A DNA stretch of 64,000 nt, taken from contig NW_005178804.1 in the NCBI RefSeq assembly GCF_000350225.1, positions 62,001-126,000 on the forward strand, written 5' to 3'. The notes below the pieces were generated by a model, which made no database searches, was not told where the DNA came from, and saw nothing but the letters and a program-made list of their open reading frames with translations. The stretch comes from Chondrus crispus (Eukaryota; Rhodophyta; Florideophyceae; Gigartinales; Gigartinaceae). The first letter of the stretch is position 1. Every line of letters starts with the position of its first letter. A program made the position numbers and the translations under genes. Positions 1 through 8,992 of this stretch are shown here, piece after piece.

Positions 1-1635
1 TATGTCAAGCGACCCAGCGGTAGCGGGATTGACCGCTCCAAGGGCACCCCCAGCCACCTCGTGGAGGTGTTGGACGCCTCCCTCTCTCCGCCCTCGTTGA
101 GGCGGGGGGCAGCTCGCGGCGCACCAGGATGCCAGCAGCTGCCAAAGGCCCCCTGCGAGCCCTCCCCGGGGTGGTACGGGCCACCGCGGGGCCCCGTCAC
201 GAGATCTCCACCGGATGGGCCGACCGCGTCGTCAACACACTCAGGTCGAAGCGGCACCGAGGCCCCAGTCGCCGGACGAGCATCTGGCGGCGGGAGGATG
301 GAAGGCGGGGGGCATAACTCGTCGGACACGGTAGAGGCGCGACCCCCCCGGGACTTCCGGAAAGGACGTGGAGGCCACCATGGCGAGGGAGCCGACGCAT
401 CGGCACCGGCGGAAGGTAGCCCGGATGCACCTCCCTCCTCGACGGAGGTGGGGTCCTCAGTGGTCAAGGGGCAGACAACCGGCGTGTCCGATCCACTGCC
501 AGGCGAGGGCAGAGGGAGCGAGGGACCGCCCCGAGAAGGGATGAGGGACGACATAGGGAGACACGGGACGCGCGAACCGAGTACGCGACCGACAGAGTTG
601 ACGAGCCCGTGAGGAAGGACGGGAGAGGGAGCCGACCGAGCTGAGGCCGGATGAACGAGGACGGACTCCCAAGACGGGGGTAGTAGGGTGACGACGAGAA
701 CCAGCCCGGAGGGCACACGCAGGATCGCGCGCCGGAAAGGGGGCAGGGGTGACGGAGTGACGACGAATTTGTCGTCCCCAGAAGGGGAGGAGGAATGACC
801 TGCGCGCGCGTGGGGAGGTGCGAGACGGAACACGGAGGATAGCGAGCAGGGAGCAGAGTCGACAGGGAGAGCGGAATCGACCGTATAGACGGCTTGGCCG
901 GACATGTTGTCCCCTCTCTACAAGCACCAGTGGACGCGGACGTCCCCGCTTAAGGGGGGGGCCGTGTAGTATAACCCCCCCCTGGGGCTTTATTTTAGAT
1001 TAGATCAACTCAGAATCGGATCGGTTACTGTAGAGCTCGATGCTCTACAGTACCACCACGTGTAACCCCGAGTACAGGGGGCGCACGTGTACACGTGTAC
1101 GCGCGGGACCGAAGAGCGCACACACACACGTGTACTGTCAGCCCCGATGGCTGACAGTATTACAGTGTCGACCGACCGCTACAGTACGTCGCTACAGTAC
1201 ATCGGTACTGTACTATTATGATAGGTTATTATGTACATTAAATATGGAGCGGACCGGCGGCGGTGGAGGAGGACAAGCACGGACTTGTCACCCACCGACC
1301 GTCAAGGTCCGACTTCCCGCTTATTCTAAGGTAGCGTTCGCTAACTACCTTAGAGCGGCACCGAGCGCGGGTTGAGGACGCGCGCGGTACGCCCACGAGC
1401 CGGCTCCGCCTCCGCCCGTCGGTACTGGATCGTCACCCAGTACCGCGCCGGGGCGTCGAGGCGTCGAACCGCTCGCGCGTACCGGCGTCCTCCCCGTTCC
1501 TGCTCTACCACGCTACCCGGGCCCGCTGCCCGGTGCCGTTAGCTGGTGTCCCGCTTCACCCCCGTCTTCCCGTTCGGACGGGGTCTACGTCGAGCTGCGC
1601 ATACACCCCTCTCCGTTGGGGGTGTTTATGCTACA
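1..1635 (+). mobile_element. 3' end of a Ty3/gypsy-like LTR element (G0), truncated by the window edge
   Basis: The segment ends in a 671-bp LTR (965-1635) preceded by a G-run polypurine tract at about 952-961. That LTR begins with the same 11 bases (TGTAGTATAAC) as the LTR of the G1 chromovirus at 27664 and has nearly the same length, so I assign it to a related gypsy element. The internal part 1-964 is GC-rich and low in complexity. Reading frames there (for example 61-612) are rich in Gly, Pro, Arg and Ser and show no recognisable domain, so I call it 3' untranslated or decayed sequence. The element sits in an antisense F1 fragment; the base after the LTR starts CCGTA, the presumed target duplication, whose partner would lie left of the window. 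Confidence 0.6.
965..1635 (+). repeat. 3' LTR of G0 element
   Basis: Starts TGTAGTATAAC and ends GCTACA, the canonical TG...CA form. It lies directly after a purine tract and directly before copia F1 sequence on the opposite strand. It contains several CACGTGT and TACAGTAC palindromes (about 1057-1210). The matching 5' LTR is not in the window, so the boundary rests on the G1 comparison and on the sharp change to F1 homology. Confidence 0.6.
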
Positions 1636-2390
1636 CCGTAGACGCACGCAGAACATTTTTCAGAGATGCAATCATTGTCAGTATTGTTGATTTTGTTAGC
1701 CTCATTACCAAGTAGTTTGACTCCACTTACCACATTGTCACGAATCATCGAAGCAATACCTTGAGAATGCGCATGTGCAAATCGCTCATGCCACGTTTGC
1801 AGGGTGGCAGCATGTGCAGATCCGATGTCACTGACGATGTCGAGAACGTAAAGTTCTCCAACCAATGTCGCAGTCGCCACTACAGTTGAGCCTCGTCTGA
1901 TCATGCATTTTCCATTTTCGAACCCAACTTTTAGTCCAAGTTCAGTCATTCGACTGACAGAGAGCAGAGAGAACGCAAAGTCCGGAACGTGCAATACATC
2001 CGTCAACTTGCACGGTTCGATGCGGCCATTCACATTTAACTTCAAGTGAACGTCACCACGGCCGGCAACCTTTGCACTAGCCTTGGTTCCCATCTGAACA
2101 GAGGCGGATTCAAGTGGCTCATACGTTGCAAACAGAGATCGGTCATATGAAATATGAGCTGTACAAGCTGAATCTACGAGCCACGAAGGCAACATCTCCA
2201 TATCGTTCGTGTGCGAAGCTTTCGACATCAGACATGTGAAGTCGACGCTGTTTACAACCAATGTCGGGATCAGGTTTTTGTATGAGAAATGCAGATTGTT
2301 TCCGCTGAGACATACGCGGTTTATATCCGCTAGGAGGAGCCGGGCTACGCCCATTCAAATCCTTTCCCCAGCAGCGGGTTGCCATATGGC
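1636..2390 (-). pseudogene. Copia F1 gag-protease-integrase fragment (distal half of split antisense element)
   Basis: Read on the minus strand this matches the intact F1 polyprotein from the zinc knuckle through the protease motif (WLVDSACTAH) to the HHCC zinc motif of the integrase (CSACVYG). It is the continuation of the gag fragment at 10244-10930: the complete element 2391-10243 landed between the two halves, and ATGGC is present on both sides (2386-2390 and 10244-10248). One extra T near 2262 shifts the frame after the knuckle, so the copy is dead. Its far end is cut by the G0 insertion at 1635, and the rest of pol is not in the window. Confidence 0.85.
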
Positions 2391-3641
2391 TATTGAAAAT
2401 GTGCGACCAAATGCTGTTATGTGGAATGTGCAAAATCGAGCGACACGTGTACATGACTCGACGGTCTGGACCCTCACCCCATATCACCACATGACACGTG
2501 TAAAGTCTCAGATTTTGGGGTTCTGGGGACGAAAGTGGACTTTTGGAGGGTTATGCAAATTTGCATAAATGCCGAAAATTTGCATTTGGCCCGAACCGTT
2601 ATAGGGCTACACAAGCAATACTGCAAATCTATTGGGTGTCGGTTCGAATGCTGCAATTCTATTGGTCTGTTATTGTCCACTTATATGCAGTCATGCTGGT
2701 GATATATCTTGAATGATCGGTATACGTTTTAATTACATCATTTCGGGGGTTTCAAGTTGTTCACCATGGTTGTAATGGGTAATTACGGGTGGCCTTGGCG
2801 CTGGACACTTGTGTGCGGTGTACACATGTACACATCGCCAGGTTGCTGCGTGTACGTACATTTGTACACGTCGCCTACATACGGTCCGGCGCGTGTCCGA
2901 GCACAGTACATGTGAATTAAAAGTACAACAAGTATTTCTCGCAAGAGACATGTACTTACGTGAGTATTCAGTGTACGCGACACGCTGTATGCGACCCTTG
3001 CATCAGCATGCGCCGTTGTACTACACTCTCGTCAGCATGCGACGTTGTACTGTGCTCTCGTTATGGTGCGCCGTTGGATGCAAGTTGATGACAGTACTCG
3101 TGTGATTCACATCGGATATCACGTGAGATGTGTAGAAAGTCTGGATGCACATTGTTGCTATCCGTGATAGTTGTCTGGCAGTGTGTACCGAAATTAGTAA
3201 GGTACGAAACAAGGGCATGTATGGGGACTGAGATATGACAGGACTTTGCGTTGTTGGAAATAGAGAGATGCCAAGTTGTTCATTGTGCAAGAATATATTC
3301 TGTCATGTCTGGATGCAGATTAGTAAGGTGTGAAACGATTGCATGCATAGGGCCATGGTTTACAGTCACTCGAAATGTGTAGAAACTGTTGTGCACTGAT
3401 AGTCAATAGTCAATTCGTAAGGTGGAAATAGAACAGTGTGGACGGGCCAGAAGAGGACCGCGCTTGGTCGCGCATATGGTGAGTACGGTTTACCAGGTGC
3501 CAAAGTAATGGGATAGTGTAACACTCAAAGTGTATAAGTATCGCCGAAAGACGGCTCCAAGTAAACCTCGGCACCAACTCCTTCACTCACACACATCAAC
3601 CTGCCCTCCTTCTTTCCCTTGCCCCTCCGAACCTACCATTA
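2391..3641 (+). repeat. 5' LTR of F1
   Basis: 1251 bp, repeated at 8993-10243, 12152-13402 (minus) and 52552-53801, with fragments at 27611-27663 and 37412-38345 (minus). It starts TATTG and ends CATTA, not TG...CA; the position of the target duplication and the adjoining primer site fix these ends. It contains ACACGTGT palindromes near its start and three copies of an ATT(C/A)GTAAGG motif (about 3193, 3320 and 3413). A TATAAGTA box lies near its end. Confidence 0.9.
3533..3555 (+). promoter_or_regulatory. Candidate core promoter of F1 5' LTR: TATA box plus hairpin
   Basis: TATAAGTA (3533-3540) is followed at once by a short hairpin, GCCG-AAAGA-CGGC (3543-3555). The same arrangement with different paired bases is present in the F2 LTRs (15061, 21370, 44575, and minus strand near 56760). 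The box lies about 100 bp before the LTR end, a normal place for the U3/R boundary. Promoter function is inferred. Confidence 0.55.
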
Positions 3642-3655
3642 GGTTATGGGCCCAG
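3642..3655 (+). other. Primer-binding site: complementary to the anticodon region of initiator tRNA-Met
   Basis: GGTTATGGGCCCAG directly follows the LTR. It is complementary to the conserved anticodon stem-loop of eukaryotic initiator tRNA-Met (CTGGGCCCATAACC), not to the tRNA 3' end. Drosophila copia is known to prime from such an internal tRNA-iMet site using a half-tRNA. The same 14 bases follow the F2 LTR at 15170 and the antisense F1 LTR at 12138-12151. Confidence 0.85.
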
Positions 3656-4018
3656 TCCCTCGCTGTTGTTTCACTGCATGAGTCTGTCGTTCTTGTTCCG
3701 TTGTTTCTGCCGTCGTTGTCGCTGTCGTTTTCGCTGCCGTTTCTCGTTGTTCTTTCCGCTGGTCTTCTCGCTGTCGTTGTCGCTCTCGTTCTTGCCGTCG
3801 TTCTTGGTTTTGGTTTTCGCTGCTGCTGTCGTTCTTGCTCTCTTGTGTGAATTGGTTTTGGTCATCGCACCCGCTGTCTTCGTTGTCTTTGTCCTTGGTT
3901 TGGCTTTTGTTCTTGCTGTGGTTCTTGCTGCTGTCTCTGTCTTTGGTCTTCGTCTTCGTTTCCGCTCCCGCTACCGCCGTCGTCGTCAATCTCGCATTTG
4001 GTTTTTCTTCGTTCTCTC
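3656..4018 (+). repeat. Pyrimidine-rich low-complexity leader of F1
   Basis: About 360 bp built of GTCGTT, CTCGTT and GGTTTTGG-like units, almost without long purine stretches. It is open in several frames on both strands (for example a Phe/Leu/Arg-rich frame from ATG 3678), but those proteins are plain low-complexity translations and I do not call them genes. The antisense copy at about 11775-12137 keeps the same character, and F2 has a comparable block after its primer site. It could serve as packaging signal or splicing leader; nothing here decides which. Confidence 0.6.
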
Positions 4019-4690
4019 ATGCAAAGTAAGTTTTGAGTTTCTTTCCATTTCCTACACATCTAAGTGATTGTCTTTGCACGTTTTGGTGGTTCTTAAGAGC
4101 AATAATTCCAAAATCTGTTACTGACGATTATCTTCATATTCCTTATTGTGAATACCTGTTTTTACGGGGTTGTGTTAGATCTGGAATTAGTACCGGTGCG
4201 CTCTGCGCCTGGGAAGCTGGTCACCAGTCGAACGGTTCGGACATCGGAGGTCGTATCCGTTGAGGTGCTTGAGCCTGAGGATCAACCTTCACCTCGGCTC
4301 GCGCTTCCGGGTCCGTCCTCGAGTTGCGCACCATATAGGATTCCTCGTATTCCGCGCTCTGTTCCCGCACCAATAAAGAGAACTACGCATCGACTTTCTG
4401 CTCGGAAAGCGGCTTTTCTCGCAGATAAGCAGTTCAAGCGTGAGCGCAAGAGGAATCGTAAGGTGTGCCCGCGGTATAAGCGGTATTGTAAAGTGTGCGG
4501 CGTTAGTAGCAATAGTGCGAAGGCTTTTTACGACCACATTCAGTCTAGGTCTCATCGCATTCAAGTTGCCAACGCTAAGGAGACTCCGCGTTGTATCCCT
4601 TGCAATCGCGTCTTTGAGTCTCACGGGCACCTGAAGTGCCACGAGAACGGTGCCGCACACTTAAAGGTAGTTTGTGAACAGAATAGTTAG
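4019..4690 (+). CDS. Predicted spliced accessory protein with two U1/JAZ-type C2H2 zinc fingers
   Basis: The open frame over 4106-4690 has no ATG. A spliced model gives one: exon 1 is ATGCAAA (4019-4025), the intron is 4026-4178 (GTAAGT donor, TTGTGTTAG acceptor, 153 nt), and exon 2 runs 4179-4690, giving 172 residues. Residues about 84-103 are strongly basic (KRERKRNRK). Two fingers follow with spacing CX2CX12HX5H: C106/C109/H122/H128 and C141/C144/H157/H163. This spacing is typical of U1-C, ZFR and JAZ-type fingers that bind double-stranded RNA or RNP particles. It lies between the primer site and gag, where copia elements normally carry no gene. The splice sites, ATG and frame are all kept in the antisense copy (11103-11774), with 5 residue changes. 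An alternative is fusion to the ATG 3678 frame through an acceptor at 4216, which has a weaker pyrimidine tract. Function is unknown; RNA packaging or nuclear RNA handling is a guess. Confidence 0.65.
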
Positions 4691-4772
4691 GAATTTCATC
4701 CAAATAAATTCACATATCTGTTCGCAAATTTCTCCTAGTGCAACTTCATAGTAATCATATCGAATTTCTTAG

Positions 4773-4822
4773 ACGGGTGGGCTTGCCATTGTGTTGACTA
4801 TCGGTTAACGGCTTGGGATCCC
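4773..4822 (+). promoter_or_regulatory. 50-nt block conserved between copia families just upstream of gag (F1 copy)
   Basis: Starts ACGGGTGGGCTTGCC and ends GGCTTGGGATCCC, 40 nt before the gag ATG. It matches the F2 leader at 16186-16235 in 49 of 50 positions, although the sequence on either side of the block and the gag genes are clearly diverged. A further copy is at 10971-11020 (minus). Candidate roles are packaging or dimerisation RNA, a branch-point/acceptor region for a gag mRNA, or a ribosome-landing element. Confidence 0.7.
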
Positions 4823-4862
4823 CGAACGGATTTTCGAATACTTGAAGTTTATTCGCACTAAA

Positions 4863-7800
4863 ATGGAAGATCAAGGAGGAGGAGGATCCATCAGAATCGA
4901 CAAACTGACGGACTCCAACTTCTACGTGTGGAAGCAGAAAATACAACTTCTGCTTGCTCTACGTGATGTTGACCAATACATCGTTGAGGGAAGAGTTCCG
5001 AGTGAGGAACGCGCGGAAGAGCGTAAGAAGTGGATCAGAGGTGACAGTAAAGCCAAAGCACTGATTGGTCTCTCCCTATCAGATGAGCATCTTGAGCATG
5101 TACGTGATGTTGATACTGCTCATGAGATGTGGGAAGCTATTGTCAACGTGTTTGAGAGGCACACTTTGCTGAACAAACTAGCTGCACGTCGTGAGTTCTA
5201 CACTGTGAAGATGCTTTCCGGTGAAAAGGTGCTTGCATACATCAATCGTGTCAAGCAGCTGGCAGCCATCCTCAAGTCAATGAGCGTAAACATCGATGAC
5301 AAGGAGATGGCCATGGCAGTGCTCAACGGTCTGCCTGCCCGTTTCGAGGCTCTCATCGTTGCACTTGATGCTCTCGGTAATGAGGAAAAGATATTCAGTT
5401 TGGACTTTGTGAAAAGTCGTCTGCTGCAGGAAGAGCAACGAGCAAACATGAAGTCTAGCTCCTCACAGACATCGGCTCTGGTTAATCGTGCCCCGAACAA
5501 TCGGGACATAAACGATTACAAATGCACGAACTGCGGTCATACAGGCCATACGGCAACCCGCTGCTGGGGAAAGGATTTGAATGGGCGTCGCCCGGCTCCT
5601 CCTAGCGGATATAAACCGCGTATGTCTCAGCGGAAACAATCTGCATTTGTCACACAGAAACCTGATCCCGACATGGTTGTAAACAGCGTCGACTTCACAT
5701 GTCTGATGTCGAAAGCTTCGCACACGAACGATGTGGAGATGTTGCCTTCGTGGCTCGTAGATTCAGCTTGTACAGCTCATATTACATATGACCGATCTCT
5801 GTTTGCAACGTATGAGCCACTTGAATCCGCCTCTGTTCAGATGGGAACCAAGGCTAGTGCAAAGGTTGCCGACCGTGGTGACGTTCACTTGAAGTTAAAT
5901 GTGAATGGCCGCATCGAACCGTGCAAGTTGACGGATGTATTGCACGTTCCGGACTTTGCGTTCTCTCTGCTCTCTGTCAGTCGAATGACTGAACTTGGAC
6001 TGAAAGTTGGGTTCGAAAATGGAAAATGCATGATCAGACGAGGCCCAACTGTAGTGGCGACTGCGACATTGGTTGGAGAACTTTACGTTCTCGACATCGT
6101 CAGTGACATCGGATCTGCACATGCTGCCACCCTGCAAACGTGGCATGAGCGCTTTGCACATGTGCATTCTCAAGGTATTGCTTCGATGATTCGTGACAAT
6201 GTGGTAAGTGGAGTCAAACTACTTGGTAATGAGGCTAACAAAATCAACAATACTGACAATGATTGCATCTCTGAAAAATGTTCTGCGTGCGTCTACGGCA
6301 AAGCCACTCGATCTGTGATCCCAAAAGAGCGGTCCTCGAGGCGAGCATACTTCTGTCTAGACTTAGTTCACTCTGATGTTTGTGGCCCCTTAGAGGTGCA
6401 GTCCATTGGTGGTGCCAAGTACTTCATTACCTTCATAGATGATCACTCAAACTGGTCAGTAGTGTACCCTATGCACCATAAATCAGAAGCATTTGAACGA
6501 TACAAAATGTTTGCACAACTTGCTCAGACTCACACTGGTCGCAAGATCAAAGTGCTTCGCACCGATCGAGGTGGTGAGTATCTGTCCACGGAGTTTAAGT
6601 CTTTTCTGATTGCAAATGGTACTCAGCATCAAATGACGACCGCGTACACACCGGAGCAAAATGGCGTCGCCGAACGACTGAACAGAACTTTGGTAAACTT
6701 GGTGCGCTCCATGCTAGCGCACAAGAAAGTTACAAAGGGGTTCTGGGCAGAAGCACTTGCCAATGCAGTGTACGTTCGAAATCGAGTCACGTCACGTGCC
6801 ATTCCCCCCAAGATGACCCCATACCACTTATGGATGAAATCTGTGCCAAATGTTGGTCATTTGCGTGTTTTCGGTTCAAAGTGTTGGTATACATTACCAA
6901 AACACAACATCCAGAAACTTGACGCCCGTGCAAAGGAGGCAATGTTTCTGGGGTATGCTGAAAATACGAAAGCTTACAAGGTGTGGGATGGTGATTTACA
7001 CAAAGTGATCGTATCCAGAGATGTTACTTTTGACGAGTCCACGGGAGGCAAATCTGGTGAACCGATGGATAGAAACGAGGAGGTTTCAACTGATGATGAC
7101 AAAATCAACTTGAACATCGATGAGGAAGTTGCAGAAAATGATGCAGTGGCATCAGAAGCATCATCGCCGAATGAACAACAAGACTCTGATGAATCCTCCA
7201 ACTCCTCCCCAACTGCAGGGGAGGACGAAACTACCGAAACAGTTGAGCAACACGTAGTTGAGGAAGAAACGATTGATCCGCCAACTAATCTCCGTCGGTC
7301 CACTCGCATTCGCAAAACGCCTGGGGCGTGGTGGGCAGCAGCTTTGGTGACTGCTGGACTCCTTAGCCACGCCCATGTGATAACGGAAATCCCAAACTCG
7401 TACAAGCAAGCTATGGGTTCTCCAAAAGCTCGCTTCTGGCAGAAGGGCATCGACAAAGAACTTGCTTCACAACACAAAAACAAAACATGGACACTTGTTC
7501 CAAGATCTCAAGCATCAAACGTCCTGACGTCCAGGTGGGTTTTCGGAGTGAAGCAACTTCCTGACGAGTCCGGAAAATTGGTCGAAATTGCAAAGGGACG
7601 TCTTGTGGCACGAGGCTTTCAACAAGTAGAAGGCATCGATTACACTGAAACTTTCGCCCCTGTCATCAAGTTCACAACTATCCGTCTGCTGCTGGCACTG
7701 GTTGCGCACTTTGACCTTGAGCTGCATCAGATGGACGTGGTGACTGCCTTCCTCAACGGTGACCTTCACGAAGAAATCTACATGGAGCAACCTGAAGGAT

Positions 7801-8981
7801 GCATCGACAAAGTCAAACCTGATTCGGTGTGTAAACTTTTGAAAGCAATCTATGGTCTTAAGCAAGCCCATCGCCAATGGCATAGTAAGATCGATGAGTT
7901 TCTGATCACTGAACTTGGTTTCAACACTACACGCAGCGACCCATGTCTTTACATTCGACGTCAAGGCAATGTCATCATGATTATCGCGTTGTACGTGGAC
8001 GATCTGCTGCTAGCTGGAAGTGACTTGGAGGCCATATTATGGATGAAAAATGAACTCAACAAACGATTCGATATGAAAGACCTTGGCGAGGCAAAGACTT
8101 GTATTGGTCTAGAGATCGACCGTATACGTTCTAAACACGTCCTGACCGTCACACAGTCGAAGTATGCCCAAGCAGTACTGAAACGGTTCAAAATGTCGGC
8201 ATGCAATCCTTGCGTTACTCCGATGGAACAGTCTCGACATGTCACAATGCAAGTTGCGGAAACTGGCACTGATGACAACCCATGCTTTGAACCATATCGT
8301 CAGGCCATTGGATGTCTAATGTTCCTAATGGTTGGGACCCGCCCCGATATTGCGTTTGCCATTGGAAAGTTATCTCAACACTGTGCCGACCCTCACGAGT
8401 CGCACTGGTCAGGTGTGAAACGTGTTTTGAGATACTTGCGTGGGTCCCAGCATCTTGGAATAGTGTTTGGTAAAGATGATCTTGGTACGGAACTTCATGG
8501 GTATAGCGACGCAGATTGGGGTGGATGCCTTGAATCACGAAAATCGACGAGTGGGTACGTGTTCAAGCTTTGTGATGGGCCTATCAGTTGGGCTTCCCGG
8601 AAACAAACAGTAGTTGCAAAGTCTACTTGTGAGGCAGAATACATCGCACTCAGTGAAGCATGCAAAGAGGCCGCGTGGCTTCGACGCTTCCATGCCGATG
8701 TACTTGGTGCGAATTCGGACCCAACAATTCGCGTTGGATGTGACAACGCTGGTACGATTGCGTTTGCCCAGAACGAATCTACAAATCGTCGCAACAAGCA
8801 CATTGATATTACGTATCATTTTGTTCGAGATGCGGTGCAGCGAAAACTGGTCACATTGTACCATTGTCCGACAACAGAAATGCCAGCCGATATGCTGACC
8901 AAACCACTTGGTCGCGTGCTGTTTGAAAAGTTCGTGGCCATGGTTGGGCTTTCCGAGTGCAAAGCTGCCCAAAGCATGTGA
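4863..8981 (+). CDS. gag-pol: Copia F1 Gag-Pol polyprotein (intact)
   Basis: One uninterrupted frame of 1372 residues from ATG 4863 (an in-frame TTG lies upstream, but a eukaryotic start needs the ATG). Order is that of Ty1/copia: UBN2-type Gag (about 15-200); zinc knuckle CX2CX4HX4C (about 221-234); protease with Asp300 in a DSA triad where DSG is usual; GAG-pre-integrase with WHERFAH and CSAC; integrase with Asp505, Asp568 and Glu604 (D,D35E); reverse transcriptase with TAFLNGDL and YVDD at 1044-1047; RNase H with Asp1216 and the CEAEY glutamates near 1257-1259. All expected catalytic residues are visible. Gag and Pol share a frame, so Gag excess must come from proteolysis, splicing or another route. 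Product makes virus-like particles, cDNA and integrates it. All other copies in the window are broken. Confidence 0.95.
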   Translation: MEDQGGGGSIRIDKLTDSNFYVWKQKIQLLLALRDVDQYIVEGRVPSEERAEERKKWIRGDSKAKALIGLSLSDEHLEHVRDVDTAHEMWEAIVNVFERHTLLNKLAARREFYTVKMLSGEKVLAYINRVKQLAAILKSMSVNIDDKEMAMAVLNGLPARFEALIVALDALGNEEKIFSLDFVKSRLLQEEQRANMKSSSSQTSALVNRAPNNRDINDYKCTNCGHTGHTATRCWGKDLNGRRPAPPSGYKPRMSQRKQSAFVTQKPDPDMVVNSVDFTCLMSKASHTNDVEMLPSWLVDSACTAHITYDRSLFATYEPLESASVQMGTKASAKVADRGDVHLKLNVNGRIEPCKLTDVLHVPDFAFSLLSVSRMTELGLKVGFENGKCMIRRGPTVVATATLVGELYVLDIVSDIGSAHAATLQTWHERFAHVHSQGIASMIRDNVVSGVKLLGNEANKINNTDNDCISEKCSACVYGKATRSVIPKERSSRRAYFCLDLVHSDVCGPLEVQSIGGAKYFITFIDDHSNWSVVYPMHHKSEAFERYKMFAQLAQTHTGRKIKVLRTDRGGEYLSTEFKSFLIANGTQHQMTTAYTPEQNGVAERLNRTLVNLVRSMLAHKKVTKGFWAEALANAVYVRNRVTSRAIPPKMTPYHLWMKSVPNVGHLRVFGSKCWYTLPKHNIQKLDARAKEAMFLGYAENTKAYKVWDGDLHKVIVSRDVTFDESTGGKSGEPMDRNEEVSTDDDKINLNIDEEVAENDAVASEASSPNEQQDSDESSNSSPTAGEDETTETVEQHVVEEETIDPPTNLRRSTRIRKTPGAWWAAALVTAGLLSHAHVITEIPNSYKQAMGSPKARFWQKGIDKELASQHKNKTWTLVPRSQASNVLTSRWVFGVKQLPDESGKLVEIAKGRLVARGFQQVEGIDYTETFAPVIKFTTIRLLLALVAHFDLELHQMDVVTAFLNGDLHEEIYMEQPEGCIDKVKPDSVCKLLKAIYGLKQAHRQWHSKIDEFLITELGFNTTRSDPCLYIRRQGNVIMIIALYVDDLLLAGSDLEAILWMKNELNKRFDMKDLGEAKTCIGLEIDRIRSKHVLTVTQSKYAQAVLKRFKMSACNPCVTPMEQSRHVTMQVAETGTDDNPCFEPYRQAIGCLMFLMVGTRPDIAFAIGKLSQHCADPHESHWSGVKRVLRYLRGSQHLGIVFGKDDLGTELHGYSDADWGGCLESRKSTSGYVFKLCDGPISWASRKQTVVAKSTCEAEYIALSEACKEAAWLRRFHADVLGANSDPTIRVGCDNAGTIAFAQNESTNRRNKHIDITYHFVRDAVQRKLVTLYHCPTTEMPADMLTKPLGRVLFEKFVAMVGLSECKAAQSM

Positions 8982-8992
8982 TCGAGGGGAGG
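8982..8992 (+). other. Polypurine tract of F1
   Basis: GAGGGGAGG between the gag-pol stop and the 3' LTR primes plus-strand DNA. The same tract precedes the LTRs at 13402 (minus) and 52552. Confidence 0.8.

Noticed and set aside
61..927. Long frames on both strands in the first kilobase
   Set aside because: GC-rich, Gly/Pro/Arg/Ser-biased, overlapping in several frames and without a domain; best explained as the 3' part of a gypsy element.
3639..4067. Overlapping frames on both strands of the F1 leader (Phe/Leu/Arg-rich sense, Gln/Asn/Lys-rich antisense), repeated at 11726-12154
   Set aside because: Low-complexity translation of a pyrimidine-rich repeat, open in several frames at once; no domain. 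Only the exon at 4019-4025 is used in the zinc-finger model.
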